DNA of 64,000 bases from Powellomyces hirtus (lineage: Eukaryota; Chytridiomycota; Chytridiomycetes; Spizellomycetales; Powellomycetaceae): positions 1 through 64,000 of the forward strand of contig JAHLKG010000032.1 in the NCBI GenBank assembly GCA_025526995.1, read 5' to 3'. The position numbers were made by a program, and so were the translations under genes. Each line of letters opens with the position of its first letter. Position 1 is the first letter of the stretch. A model generated the notes under the pieces. The model saw only the letters and a program-made list of their open reading frames with translations, did no database searches and was not told where the DNA came from. Of this stretch, positions 50,378-61,307 are shown piece after piece.

Positions 50378-52329
50378 TCATCCTTGACCCTCTGTCTGCG
50401 TTCGTTCAATCCGCACCGTGACCCTTGTCCCTGGTGGTACGTCAGGAGGCGTATCCAACATCACGACACAGCTCTCTCCATTCGTCTTGTCCGCCACCCG
50501 CCACAGAGGCCGCACTGGGTCCCAGTCCGCATCCCCAGCAGTATTCGCATCCTCAGACTGTCGGTTCGCCACTTGCACATGCACGGCAAACCCAGTAGGG
50601 TACCACACCCTCGGCACGACCTCCATCTCCGTGAGTCCCGCTACACCCTCCCTCGTCTTGAACACCACTTCAAACGCCGCCGTGGTCCTGTCAAAATGCA
50701 TGGAAACCAGGTCTCCACCCACCGCACTCGCAAACGTCCGACTCCACAATTCTTCGTACACGCGTCGTCGCTCCCCCGTCTGATCCACCCACAAACTCCC
50801 GTCGGCGCTGCCGCTCCCCTGCGCAAAACTCTTATACGCCCACCCCGCCCAACTATGGAGATGCCGATCCGCCGCCTCCACGGTGGTCCACATCTCCTCC
50901 ACGCGTTGGGTATTCCCATCTCCAAACCACATTTCCCATTCCGTGCAAAACACGCCGCACCCGCCGAGACGGTGTGCGTCGGCGGTGCGGCGGGCCATGA
51001 CCGTGTCGACGGGGGCGCGTTGCGGGGGTTTGTAGTGGTGGTAGGCGAGGACGGAACGGTTAGCAAAGGCGATACCGCCCGGAACACTGCGGGCTTTCGA
51101 GTGGATGTCCCACGTTGCGCCTTCAAAGTAGATGAGGGCGTCGGGGTCGGCGACGCGGATGGAGGAGGCTACGTGGGTGTGCATTGTGTGAAGAGTGGTG
51201 CGGGAGGCGTAGCCGGGCAGGAGGAGGAGAGGGTTCTTCCAGTGATTGCCGGGCCTGCTCGTCAAAAACATGATCTTTTTAGCCTGGAACAAGATGAAGG
51301 AATACTGCCATCTCTACCACCTACTGACCACGGCTCATTCATGACTTCATAACCGATCACATTGGGCTCATCTCTGAACTCCTCCACAACGCGTTTCCAG
51401 AACGCAGCGAACGCGTCCAGCAGGCCGTCGTGGTTACTGTACACTGGCAAAAACAGACATCATGGCAAGTTGTGTTGCACTCTGATGAATACACGCGCGT
51501 GTTGTAAACGGGCGAGGTATGAGATGGGGATTTGCAGATTCTCACATTTTCCGAATGCATCCGCCTAACGGAGAAATAAGGATGGGAAGGAGACGGGGGT
51601 GGTTGATGTAGGTGATTGGAGTGAGAGAGGCAGGAAGTGTCCACGGGTTACTTACGACTGCAAATGTAAAGTATACTGCAAGCAAGGACGTGGTGAGCGA
51701 TAAGCGAATTCAAGACCTGGCGCGACAGCAGCCAACCGATAGTCATCAAGAACCAGAAAGACACTGTAAGTGCAGGACTTACACAAGTACCATGTCAATC
51801 CCTTCATGTCCTTAGGACATGGCATTCCGCACTCATCCGTCTTCACCGGGGTCATCCTATTCGGCACTGCAAACCTCCTCCAGCGTCGCCACCATTCCGT
51901 CCCCAACCAGTCCTTCCCCACGAGCCAATCCGGCACGCCATGCCCGCCAAACTGTCTCGCCAACACATCCTGATGAAACTCCAACAACACATAAATCCCC
52001 TCGGCAGCACACATGCGCACTATTGCCCGAATGGCCGCAAAATATCCCGCATCGTATTCCCCGCGCGTGGGTTCGGCGCCCGCCCAATGCACCCCGAGCC
52101 GGATGCAGTTGATGTTGAGGGATGAGAGGATGCGCGCGTCCAGAGGTGTGAAGGAGTCGATGGGGGAGAATGTGGTGAGCGGTGGATGGTAGGGAGGCCG
52201 TTTGTAGACTACGTTCACGCCGTGGAAGATGCGCGTGCGGTTCTGGCTGTCGAGCAGGTGCCCGGTGGTGGTGTTGATGGAGGTGAGTTTGGTGATGGTG
52301 GGGGGTTCGTGCCCTTTGTTGTCTGTCAT
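50378..52329 (-). CDS. Glycoside hydrolase family 5, endoglycoceramidase-like
   Basis: Five exons predicted: 52329-51783, 51675-51656 (20 nt), 51564-51546 (19 nt), 51443-51325, 51283-50378; 536 residues, all phases consistent. Features of the GH5 barrel: IFHGVNVVYKRPPY at the start, NINCIRLGVHWAGAEPTRGEYD, YVLLEFHQDVLARQFGGHG, IGYEVMNEPW with the acid/base Glu, and ALIYFEGATWD with the nucleophile Glu, followed by a C-terminal beta domain. This arrangement is that of endoglycoceramidase-type GH5 enzymes, which cut sugars from glycolipids or sterol glucosides. No signal peptide is evident, which suggests an intracellular enzyme. The two microexons and the 41-bp last intron (51284-51324) are unusual; the last junction is the weakest. 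Confidence 0.85.
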
Positions 52330-52553
52330 TTCGCTGGGTGCTGCATTGAAAATCTACGGAAGTGAGCGGAGAAGGTGCAACTGGACGGCTCACGCGACGC
52401 TTGCTGCGGCTTGCTGCGCAGTGCACGCGCGAGCGTGTCGTTTTGACGATGAGATAATAATTTAACCACAAAACTATATAACGTCTACAAATTCTCTTAA
52501 AGGTGATTATCAAGTGACTCCGTCACTCAAGGTTGGGAGAAGGGGTATCATCA

Positions 52554-53426
52554 TCACTGCTTCGCAGGTGCCGCGGCAGGGGGCGGAGGTGCCTCCAAGT
52601 CGATGGCGGCAGGGGTCACGACCTTGGGCACATATCCCCCACACAGGAATGCGATCAGGGACAAGAAGTGGAGAATGACGGCGATCACGCCGAGGATGCC
52701 AGTCAAGACCCAAGCCGATGCGGTGAATAAGGCGAACGCAAAGAGCAAATTGGACACGATGCCAAAATAGACGGGGGCAAACAAGCCTGCTCGGGGCGGG
52801 TCCAATGTGTCCCCATCATCAGCAATGGCGGGAGAGTGTGGAGGTAACACGACATTGCCGGCCGAGTCGATCGAGGCTGCACGCGGCCGTGGGGCGAATC
52901 TGGGTGGGACTTCCGAGAGGAAGGTGATGTGGACCGCGACGACCAAGAACAGGAGCCAGGCCGCGATGTTTAGCGTTTTCATGAAGCCTTCTTTGACACT
53001 TGGGTCGGGGCGCGGGAACGGTGCGTTCTGATTTGCGATCCGGTCGAGGTTTAACGCCATGGCCCCCAAGAACATCACAAGACCAAGGACGGCGATCGTC
53101 ATCATGACTGGGATCCTGGGCATTGGCCTCCGTCGTTCGACCAGGCCTTTGAGGACAACGTAGTATGCGGCGAGAAAGGCGAGATTTTGAAGAATGCCTA
53201 TCGATGCGATCGCGAGCTCGGATTTGATTGATTCATCCTTCGAGACGAAGGTCTTCTGGAGGTGATAGAAGCTTACAATCCCACTGATGACGGAGAGGAA
53301 GCAGCCGAGGGCGAGTAAACGTCGGCCATGGTACTTGTTGCAACGAAGAAGGAAGCCGAAGAAGATCACAACGTAAACAGCTGTTAGGATGACGGTGATG
53401 ATTGTAGTGTATGGTACGTTGGGCAT
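52554..53426 (-). CDS. Seven-helix membrane protein of unknown function
   Basis: A single-exon protein of 290 residues with about seven hydrophobic helices: TTIITVILTAVYVVIFFGFL, a second near 35-55, a third at 70-95, a fourth near 107-130, a fifth near 150-172, and two close together at about 212-270. The tail is short and rich in Pro/Ala. The loop after helix 5 is Arg/Pro/Asp-rich. Topology resembles a small receptor or an RTA1-like lipid-stress protein, but I see no signature of either. It lies 224 bp from the GH5 start on the same strand. Confidence 0.75.
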   Translation of the reverse strand: MPNVPYTTIITVILTAVYVVIFFGFLLRCNKYHGRRLLALGCFLSVISGIVSFYHLQKTFVSKDESIKSELAIASIGILQNLAFLAAYYVVLKGLVERRRPMPRIPVMMTIAVLGLVMFLGAMALNLDRIANQNAPFPRPDPSVKEGFMKTLNIAAWLLFLVVAVHITFLSEVPPRFAPRPRAASIDSAGNVVLPPHSPAIADDGDTLDPPRAGLFAPVYFGIVSNLLFAFALFTASAWVLTGILGVIAVILHFLSLIAFLCGGYVPKVVTPAAIDLEAPPPPAAAPAKQ

Positions 53427-53719
53427 GATGGCTGATTTTTAGAGAGCAGGTCTTGTATTTGCTGAAAGCGACGGAGAGAGGGCGAGAAAGGCGCAGAGAG
53501 AGAGAATGAGAGATGAGGAGTGACTTGATTTGTGGACTTGCAGGGTAGTTCTTTTTTGATTTGAATAAGGACAAAATGGAGGTTGATGAACTTTCTTTGC
53601 TTTTTTATAATTTCCCAAATGGGGGCATCATGTGGATACAAAGGTGACGGTAACATCAACGAGAATGCCAGTGCCCGTCAATCTGGTTGAGGCGGTGATG
53701 TTTTTTCTATACCAACGGG
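53427..53719. promoter_or_regulatory. Upstream region of the membrane-protein gene
   Basis: Pyrimidine/purine-biased promoter-like sequence with CTCTCTC tracts on the minus strand; ends at the TTA target duplication of the Harbinger element (53720-53722). Confidence 0.5.
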
Positions 53720-53722
53720 TTA

Positions 53723-54019
53723 GAGCATCTCCACCGGTTGACTGAAAAGCCAGGTTTTTGCGTGTTGAGTTTTTGAGGGACGCGTTCGAAGCGATTTTCA
53801 ACACCACCGGGACCTCAGAATTCAGCAGAAACGAAGCGATTTGGGATTCAGATGGCCTCGTTGCACAATTTGTAGCAATACGGGACCGCGTTTGCTACTG
53901 CTATAGGGGACGATGAACTTTTGAGGCCCCAACTTTCATATAGGGTTTCCACAAGGGTAAATTGGGTGGTGTTGCCATCTGAATGGCATATTACAGCTCG
54001 AAAACTTGAAACATCCAGT
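53723..54019 (-). repeat. Left end of Harbinger transposon
   Basis: About 297 bp matched by 26137-25268 on the other strand (with the MITE removed). Around 53848 it holds the empty target of that MITE. At about 54019 it switches to gypsy pol sequence, and the open frame on the minus strand crosses this junction by chance. Confidence 0.8.
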
Positions 54020-54525
54020 GGCTGCATCACGGGCTTCGAGCCGGGTTTGAGCCGAATGGTGAAATTGTCCTCGCCTCGGTCCGGAGGCATGCCTGACTGC
54101 TCGGTGAATAGCGTCGTGACGTATTTTTCTAGGGTCAGTCGGAGTGGATGGTCGGCTGCCAGCGTCTCTAGCGGGTCTTCTTGATCTGCCGCCTTGGCTT
54201 CAGTATTGGTGTGGCGTCGTTCCTCCAAGATTGCCCTTTTCTTGGCGTCGACCGTCCGTACAAATTGAGCCTCTGCAACTGGAATCGCATCTACGATGTG
54301 TACCTCGAAGACTCCAGTGATCTCGCCCTTCTTCATCAAGCGTTTCCATTGCTTGGCCGTGTAGATTCCCTCTGCATTGAGTGCTGGCTTCGCCGGCTGG
54401 AATCTGCGGGGCCGTACCTCTCGTGGGGAGAGTAGACGGGCGGCGCACGCGGATGGTGCTTCCCAGTGGCGGTTGGTCGATTTGGCTTGGAGGCTGAGGG
54501 TCTGGCCGTCGTGGTAGAATGTCAT
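54020..54525 (-). pseudogene. F1 pol linker fragment
   Basis: Encodes the segment after the protease (QAKSTNRHWEAPSACAARLL) to the pre-RT region (RGEDNFTIRLKPGSKPV). A TAA at 54541 separates it from the protease frame. It lacks the reverse transcriptase core. Confidence 0.8.
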
Positions 54526-54540
54526 CGTTGGAAAGCCCCC

Positions 54541-54969
54541 TTAGTCGAAAAGCCCTCGGACGTCCAGCCCCAATATGAATGGCAAGCCCAGTATGGCATC
54601 GACCCTGATCGGCGCGACCACGAACGGTACGGTATCCTCCCGGTAGATGATCTTCTCCTCGGTGAACACCGAGAGGTCCCCACAGGTCATCTTTGTTGCC
54701 CCGTAGTTTCCCGCTCTGTTGCCCCACCGGACCTCCAGCGGAGTTGGGGAGGTGTAGGTCTGGAGGCCGTGTTTGGCGGCCCAAGTGTCGCTGATGATCA
54801 GGGTGTTACATCCGGTATCGATTAGGATGCGGGCAAAGTGCCCTTGTACCTTCCCGTGGACCACAAATGTCTTCCTGTGAATGCGGGGTCCCGGTCTGTC
54901 CGTGGGGATCTTGTCTTGCATTCGGGGTTGGGGTACTGAGACGGTGCAAGCGTTCAGCACCCGGGGCAA
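54541..54969 (-). pseudogene. F1 retropepsin
   Basis: Gypsy aspartic protease with ILIDTGCNTLIISD and VDAILGLPFILG motifs, in the -1 frame relative to the end of gag, which it overlaps by 16 bp. It stops at TAA 54541, where F2 and E2 read on, so the pol frame is broken here. Confidence 0.82.
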
Positions 54970-56165
54970 AAATCCGAGCTGTTGACTGAGCCCCCGTCGC
55001 TGGCCGCCTTGTCTCTGGACCCTTCAGTGATCTCTACAGGGGCGGCGAACGTCCTATGCTCACCGGTTTTACCTTTACTTGCTGGGCACCTACGGGCGTA
55101 ATGCCCCTTGCCCCCGCAGTTGAAACATTCGTTGCGCTCACGGCGTTCGTTGTAGATGGTGCGCTCACGGCGTGAAATCCCTTGGTAGTTGTCCATACCG
55201 CGTGTGGGACAACCTGAGCCATAGGGGGTGTGGCGTCCCCTTTCTCGTGCTTGATAGTTCCCTCGATGTACCTGAGCCGGCTGGACTGCAGCGTACTGAC
55301 GTCTCCTCCCGTCGGGGGTTACCCGCGCGACATCGTCCGCATAGCCTCGAATCCTGTAGCATAGTAGAGCTTCATTCTGTAGCTCGGTGATCGGGATCTC
55401 GGCGCCATTATTCCTCATGATTGCGGCATAGCAGTGGTCCCGAATGCGCTGGCCGACATGGTTGGTCGAGAATCCCGTCAAGAAATAGTCACGTTCTTGC
55501 CTTGGGGTAAGCCGCTCCTTGTCGTCAAGCGTCGCAATCTGGGCCCGAAGGGTATTGAACTTGGCGATATACTCCGATATGCTATTGGTGAAAACCAACC
55601 GCTTCATCTTTGCTTCTGCGGTGTTTCGTAAGTTGGCGGGGTAGAAGCGGATGCGGAGGATCCTCGTGAATTCTTCCAATGTCGTGGGCTGGTCGCCGGC
55701 ATCTCTGAGCATTTGCCACCATTTGTCGGCGGTTTCCTTGAGGCACCCCGAGATGTGGTCGACGTCCCGGTGGTCCGTCCTGAAGTCGGTTGCCTCAAGG
55801 TAGCGCGTGTGGACCTTCAGGAACTCGTCGACCTTCAACACCATTTCTTCACTGTTCCCTTTTCCGTCGAAGTGTGTCAGCTGCTTGCGAAGGTTCTCGT
55901 GGCGTTCCTTCTCAGCTTGCATTTGTGCGCGGTTTTCTTCCGCCAGGATGATGTCGACGTGCGGTGTTGCAACCGCTGGTTGGACTGGGGTCGGAATCCT
56001 TGAGAGAAGGGCTTCGAAGCGGGCCTCTCCCATTGCGATCTGTTCCTGCAGTAGGCGTTGGGTCTCCGCCAATTGTGCAGCTAACATTGCGACGGGGTTG
56101 TCGGTCGGTGTGTCGGCTTCGGGTTCTCCTACTGCCATTGGGCTGTTCCTGGTGCTACGTGCCAT
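54954..56165 (-). CDS. F1 gag protein, intact
   Basis: 403 residues from the ATG at 56165. N-terminal coiled coil (LAAQLAETQRLLQEQIA), a basic helix, capsid-like gag domain (ETADKWWQMLRDAGDQPTTL, IRFYPANLRNTAEAKM, YIAKFNTLRAQI), then a CCHC zinc knuckle (CFNCGGKGHYARRC, about 352-365) and FAAPVEIT. Binds element RNA and forms particles in this family. This is the only E2-family gag in the window without a break. Confidence 0.85.
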   Translation of the reverse strand: MARSTRNSPMAVGEPEADTPTDNPVAMLAAQLAETQRLLQEQIAMGEARFEALLSRIPTPVQPAVATPHVDIILAEENRAQMQAEKERHENLRKQLTHFDGKGNSEEMVLKVDEFLKVHTRYLEATDFRTDHRDVDHISGCLKETADKWWQMLRDAGDQPTTLEEFTRILRIRFYPANLRNTAEAKMKRLVFTNSISEYIAKFNTLRAQIATLDDKERLTPRQERDYFLTGFSTNHVGQRIRDHCYAAIMRNNGAEIPITELQNEALLCYRIRGYADDVARVTPDGRRRQYAAVQPAQVHRGNYQARERGRHTPYGSGCPTRGMDNYQGISRRERTIYNERRERNECFNCGGKGHYARRCPASKGKTGEHRTFAAPVEITEGSRDKAASDGGSVNSSDFCPGC

Positions 56166-56193
56166 TGTTGTCGTCTACGGGGTGGTGCTACCA

Positions 56194-56468
56194 TGTAATA
56201 ATACTAGGTCCGTTGCCAGAGTCTAGTCTTCTATTTGGGAATTCCCCATGTCTAATTCTACTGTAAGATGTCTAAGTCTTGAATGCGCCTTCGTCGGAGC
56301 ATTCCTACTTTTCTTCTAGACCGCGGAGCGGCCCTGGTCACGTGATGGCCATCCGTGGCCTTCCCTGAGGTCTAGTACCCTTCGGGATGCTGACGCTAGC
56401 ATCCATCTCGCGCGGGACCCTTCCCGACGCGTGTCTAGGCTTAGGCTGGTGAGCCACGCCTCATTACA
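56194..56468 (-). repeat. 5' LTR of gypsy F1
   Basis: 275 bp, TGTAATAATACTAGG to CTCATTACA. It touches F2 pol sequence at 56469, with no gap. Confidence 0.9.
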
Positions 56469-57271
56469 GCCAGCGCCTCTAGCGGGTCTTCTTGATCTGC
56501 CGCCTTGGCTTCAGTGTTGGTGTGGCATTGTTCCTCCAAGATTGCCCTTTTCTTGGCGTCGACCGTCCGTACGAATTGAGCTTCTATGACTGGAATCGCA
56601 TCTACGATGTGTACCTCGAAGACTGCAGTGATCTCGCCCTTCTTCATCAAGCGTTTCCATTGTTTGGCCGTGTAGATTCCCTCTGCATTGAGTGCTGGCT
56701 TTGCCAGCTGGAACCTGCGGGGCCGTACCTCTCGTGGGGAGAGCAGGCGGGCGGCGCACGCGGACGTTGCTTCCCAATGGCGATTAGTCGATTTGGCTCA
56801 AAGGCTGAGGGTCTGGCCATTGTGGTAAAACGTCATTGTTGGGAAGCCCTCGTGGTCGAAAAGCCCTCGGACGTCCAATCCCAATATGAATGGTAAACCG
56901 AGTATGACATCGACCCTGATCGGTGCGACCACGAACGGTACGGTGTCTTCCCGGTAGGTAATCTTCTCCTCGGTGAACACTGCAAGGTCCCCACAGGTCA
57001 TCTTCGTTGCACTGTAGTTTCCCGCTCTATCGCCCCATCGGACCTCCAGCGGGGTTGGAGAGGTGTAGGTCCGGAGGCCGTGCTTGGCTGCCCAAGTGTC
57101 GCTGATGATCAGGGTGTTACACCCGGTGTCGATTAGGATGCGGGCAAAGTGCCCTTGTACCTTCCCGTGAACCACGAATGTCTTCCTGTGGATGCGGGGT
57201 CCCGGCCTGTCCGTGGGGATCTTGTCTTGCATCCGGGGTTGGGGTACTGAGACGGTGCAAACGTTCAGCAC
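56469..57271 (-). pseudogene. F2 retropepsin and pol linker, interrupted
   Basis: The protease (ILIDTGCNTLIISD) is intact, but the frame stops at a TGA at 56798, where E2 has CGA and F1 CAA; beyond it the linker (HWEATSACAARLL-like to EITAVFEVHIVDAIP) continues. The start overlaps gag in the -1 frame as in F1. Confidence 0.82.
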
Positions 57272-58480
57272 CCGGGGCGAAAATCCGAGCTGTTGACGGA
57301 GCCCCAGTCGCTGACCGCGTTGTCCCCGGGCTCTTTGGTGATCTCTACAGGGGCGGCAAACGTTCTATGCCCACCAGTCTTAGCTCTACCTGCTGAGCAC
57401 CCACGGGCATAGTGCCCCTTGCCTCCGCAGTTGAAACATTCGTTGCGTTCACGACATTCGTTATAGGTGATACGCTCACGGTCTGAGATCCCTTGGTGGT
57501 TGTCCGTGCCGCGCGTGGGACGACCTGAGTCATAGGGGGTGTGGCGTCCCCTTTCTCGTGCTTGGTAGTTCCCTCGATGTACCTGAGCCGGCTGGACTGC
57601 AGCGTACTGACGTCTCCTTCCGTTGGGGGTTACCCACGCGACATCGTCCGCATAGCCTCGTATCCTGTAGCATAGTAGAGCTTCGTTCTGTAGCTCGGTG
57701 ATTGGGATCTCGGCACCATTATTCCTCATGATTGCGGCATAGCAGTGGTCCCGAATGCGCTGGCCGACATGGTTGGTCGAGAATCCCGTTAAGAAATAGT
57801 CACGCTCTTGCCTTTGGGGTAAGCCGCTCCTTGTCGTCGAGCGTCGCGATCTGGGCCCGAAGGGTATTGAACTTGGCGATATACTCCAATATGCTATTAG
57901 TGAAAACCAGCCGCTTCATTTTTGCTTCTGCGGTGTTTCGTAAGTTGGCGGGGTAGAAGCGGACGCGGAGGATCCTCGTGAATTCTCCCAATGTCGTGGG
58001 CTGGTCGCCGGCATCTCTGAGCATTTGCCACCATTTGTCGGCGGTTTCCTTGAGGTACCCAGAGATGTGGTCGACGTCCCGGTGGTCCGTCCTGAAGTCG
58101 GTTGCCTCAAGGTAGCGTGTGTGGACCTTCAAGAACTCATCGACCTTCGACACCATTTCTTCACTGTTCCCTTTTCCGTCAAAGTGTGTCAGCTGCTTGC
58201 GAAGGTTCTCGCGGCGTTCCTTCTCGGCTTGCATTCGTGCGCGGTTTTCTTCCGCCAGGATGATATCGACATGCGGTGTTGCAACCGCTGGTTGGGCTGG
58301 AGTCGGAATCCTTTAGAGAAGGGCTTCGAACCGGGCCACTCCCATTGCGATCTGCTCCTGCAGTAGGCGTTGGGTCTCCGCCAATTGTGCAGCCAACATT
58401 GCGACAGGGTTGTCGGTCGGTGTGTCGACTTTGGGTTCTCCTACTGCCATTGGGCTGTTCCTGGTGCTACGTGCCATTGT
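57265..58480 (-). pseudogene. F2 gag, broken
   Basis: Similar to F1 gag but with an extra base near 57813 (CCTTTGGGG for CCTTGGGG), which shifts the frame in the middle, and a nonsense codon near 58315 (TAA for TCA). The zinc knuckle (CFNCGGKGHYARGC) remains in the downstream piece. Confidence 0.85.
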
Positions 58481-58505
58481 TGTCGTCTACGGGGTGGTGC
58501 TACCA

Positions 58506-58780
58506 TGTAATAATACTAGGTCCGTTGCCAGAGTCTAGTCTTCTATTTGGGAATTCCCTATCTCTAATTCTACTGTAAGATCTCTAAGTCTTGAATACGC
58601 CCTCGTCGGAGTATTCCTACTTTTCTTCTGGACGGCGGGGCGGTCCCGGTCACGTGATGGCCATCCGTGGCCATCCCTAATGTCTAGAACCCTTCGGGAT
58701 GCTGACGCTAGCATCCATCTTGCGCGGGGTTCTTCCCGGCGCGTATCTAGGCTTAGGCTGGCGAGCCACGCCTCATTACA
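58506..58780 (-). repeat. 5' LTR of gypsy F2
   Basis: 275 bp, with the primer site TGGTAGCACCACCCC on the minus strand next to its left edge. Confidence 0.9.
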
Positions 58781-58911
58781 AAGTCACTAGTTCTTCTACT
58801 TAACTTCGTACAATTAATAGCAGACATTGAATACAACTCATCAAACTATGCAATATGTTTTGCTCTAAGAGCCGAAAAAACAAACACGCAATACGCCAAA
58901 AAAGAATAACC

Positions 58912-59589
58912 CTAAACCGTGATACTACCAACCGCGTGAGCTACTGTGTCCGCAAAGGACCCTGCTCCACCGGCGCCGCCGCCACCGCTACCACTGCCAC
59001 CAGGGGGATCTCTTGGCTCGTCATCAGGCCCCCTAAAACCATAGTCCTCGTCCCCTTCCTCCTCGTCTGTTGACGGGTTCTCGCGGCCCTCCTCTTCGTC
59101 TTCATCATCACTGGAAGAACAAATGTAGAATTAGTATTATATCCAAAGTCGCACTGCAGTAGAGCGCATTCAGGTAAAACTGCACTGCAGCAAAGCGCAT
59201 TGCACATACCTTTCCTTCCCTTTGCGTGCCGCATACATACGGAAATACCTGCGGTGCATCTCATGCAAGTCCGCAAACCTTTTAGACGCTGCCTCGACTG
59301 ACCAGTTAGCCCTGGTCATAACACGTTTAATGCCTCTCAGCGACAAGTACGGGTACTGCACTTGAAGTGCAGACGTTGTTCCTACGCGCTTGGTGCGCGC
59401 AACCGCTGCTTCATCTGCAGCCTTGGCAACCGCAGCAATGAGCTCTAGGCGCGGAGACCTTTGTTGGGCAACTTTGCGCAAGGCCTTGCGCGCAGCTGCA
59501 TCTTTCTCTTTCTGCGTTGTAGTAGTTTTTGGCTTTTTGGCCGCAGGCTTCTCAGCAGGCTTCTTGGGGGGTTGCTTCTTGGGCGCCAT
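58912..59589 (-). CDS. Harbinger accessory protein (basic/helical, acidic tail)
   Basis: Two exons in phase, 59589-59210 and 59110-58912; 192 residues. The N-terminus is a Lys/Pro/Ala-rich basic tail (PKKQPPKKPAEKPAAKKPK), followed by a helical region (about 45-125) with YPYLSLRGIKRVMTRANWSVEAASKRF, and a C-terminal acidic, Gly-rich tail (DDEDEEEGREN, GGSGSGGGG). Harbinger elements encode a second, SANT/Myb-like DNA-binding protein that brings the transposase to the nucleus and to the ends; position and basic character fit that role, but a clear SANT signature is not visible. The intron contains GCGC-motif repeats. Confidence 0.68.
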
Positions 59590-59597
59590 GACGATGG

Positions 59598-59606
59598 TGT
59601 GTGTAT

Positions 59607-59650
<44 letters not shown>
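59598..59650. repeat. GT microsatellite
   Basis: A nearly uninterrupted (GT)n tract just upstream of the accessory-protein ATG, within the region between the two transposon genes. Confidence 0.9.
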
Positions 59651-59652
<2 letters not shown>

Positions 59653-59759
59653 ATTGTCTTGAAACGTTGATAGATTTGACAGCTGTCAATTGACAGGAGA
59701 GCTTATTTATAACTGACTTTTTGACAGCTCCGCCACGCGTTTTCTCTGTATACGAGAGT

Positions 59760-59895
59760 CATGCATACGCATAATAATACGCTCAACAGAAATGCGCATT
59801 TCTGTTATGCGCACAACGAAAATGCGCATAACGACAATGTGTATAATAACAATGCGCACAACGACAATGTGTATAATAACAATGGGCACAACGCT
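59760..59895. repeat. AATGCGCACAACGACA-type short repeats
   Basis: At least five copies of (A/T)ATGCGCA with AACGACAATGTGTATAATAAC units in between. Related GCGC motifs recur in the transposase intron (60360-60430), the accessory-gene intron (59160-59205) and the subterminal region (61405-61480). Confidence 0.75.
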
Positions 59896-61307
59896 TTATT
59901 CTATTTGCTCCTCGCCTTTTGATGCCCACAAATGCTCTATCAGATCACATTTTAAAGAGGCGTTCGCCTTCTTGTCTATAACCCTTGCCCAACGCATCAT
60001 GCTGGTTGTTTCCTCCAAGACTTGGGGTGCCTGTTTTCTAGTCTCATGTAAAGCCGTCTTGTCAGATAGTTGTCCCTCGCTCTCAATTATCATGTTATGC
60101 ATGATAATGCAGGCCTCCATAATAGCCTGCAGCTTTTCACGGTGCCAAAAACGTGCCGGATGCACAATAATATGCCATCGCGCTTGGAGAACTCCAAACG
60201 CACGTTCAACATCCTTTCGACATGCTTCCTGCATTGAGGCAAAGTGCTTTTGCTTTTTGCTCTTCGGGGGATTGATTGTTGAGATAAATGCTGCATAGGG
60301 AGGATAAATCCCGTCGACCAGATAATAACCTGCAGCCAAACAATTAATATGTTAATAGTAGTACGCACTAGCTGCAATGCGCACAAATGTAATGCACATT
60401 CGTGTAATGCGCACAAACGCAATGCACATTTTCATAGAAAGCATTCACCTTGATTGTACTGTGTTCCATTGATAGTATAATCTACAACTGGCCGTGTGCC
60501 GTTAACTGCACTCTGAAACAGCGGCAAGCGATCCAACACATTCAAGTCGTTGTTACTGCCTGGAACACCGAAAAAGGCATGCCAAATACGTAAATCATGT
60601 GTAGCAACAGCCTCCAAAATGACGGTTGCAGCCTTTTCTTTGCCTTGAAAGCTTCCTCCCCATGCGCGCGGACAGTTTTTCCATTGCCAGTGCATGCAGT
60701 CTAAGGAACCCTGCATGCCTGGAAACCCTCGGGTCGCATTGAATTCCATAATGCCCTCCATTTCCAGCTGGTTAGGCTCGCGCAAATATTGCGCACGGTA
60801 GGTTTGAACAATAGCGACGCAAAACTGCACTACTGCCTCTGTTGCCGTGGTTTGCGATAAACGCAGGTAGTCTGCTTGCAAATCTGCAGACGTTCCATAA
60901 GCCAACATTCGCAGTGCTGCCGTCATCTTCTGTTCAGTTGACAGGCCAAGAAGCGCAGTGCAGTCCCTGCGTTGCTGAAAGTAAGGGTACCTGGCACGCA
61001 GGTCATCGCGAATGCGTACGAACATGGTACGCGGAATGCGAAAGCGTCGACGGAAATCCTTTTCTGAGAAGACGGGATTTGCGCCAAAGTAGTCATGCAT
61101 TAACCGTAAATGTCCATCATGCCGCAAGCGTTCTCGGTTTCGAGCTTTGCCAATTTGGCTGCGATTGGAAACTGCAATGTCTTCGTCCAAGGTTTCAGTG
61201 TCTGAAGAGAAAAGATCGAGTGAATTAAGAATGCGTAGTTGTTTTTGCAGATAGTCATAAGTCTTTTGCGGTGTTGTAAGCTCAAGCGCTATGCTGTTGT
61301 CGTTCAT
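59896..61307 (-). CDS. PIF/Harbinger DDE transposase
   Basis: Two exons in phase, 61307-60449 and 60329-59896; 430 residues. Motifs match the plant_tran type PIF/Harbinger nuclease: an N-terminal helical DNA-binding part (FRIPRTMFVRIRDDL, TEQKMTAALRMLAYG), GSLDCMHWQWKNCP with the first catalytic Asp, FGVPGSNNDLNVLDRLPLF, GYYLVDGIYPPY with the second Asp (restored by splicing), and CRKDVERAFGVLQARWHIIVHPARFW with the catalytic Glu. No frameshift or stop was found, so it may be functional. It cuts and joins transposon ends at TTA/TAA targets. Confidence 0.92.

Larger units (their letters stand above)
54020..56468 (-). mobile_element. Gypsy fragment F1 (E2 family)
   Basis: Minus-strand 5' half of a gypsy element: 5' LTR (56194-56468), the 15-base primer site TGGTAGCACCACCCC next to it, intact gag, protease and the N-terminal pol linker ending at KPGSKPVMQPL. 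Reverse transcriptase, integrase and the 3' LTR are missing; the left edge abuts Harbinger sequence. Confidence 0.87.
56469..58780 (-). mobile_element. Gypsy fragment F2 (E2 family), decayed
   Basis: Minus-strand copy lacking most of pol and its 3' LTR. It starts within pol at the point equivalent to about 54157 in F1, exactly at F1's LTR end. This suggests that F1 inserted into F2 and the left side was later lost. The 5' LTR at 58506-58780 borders Harbinger sequence. Confidence 0.85.

Noticed and set aside
53848..54525. Single 225-residue protein
   Set aside because: The frame crosses the junction between Harbinger end and gypsy pol at about 54019; the last third is also found at 25268-25440 without gypsy.
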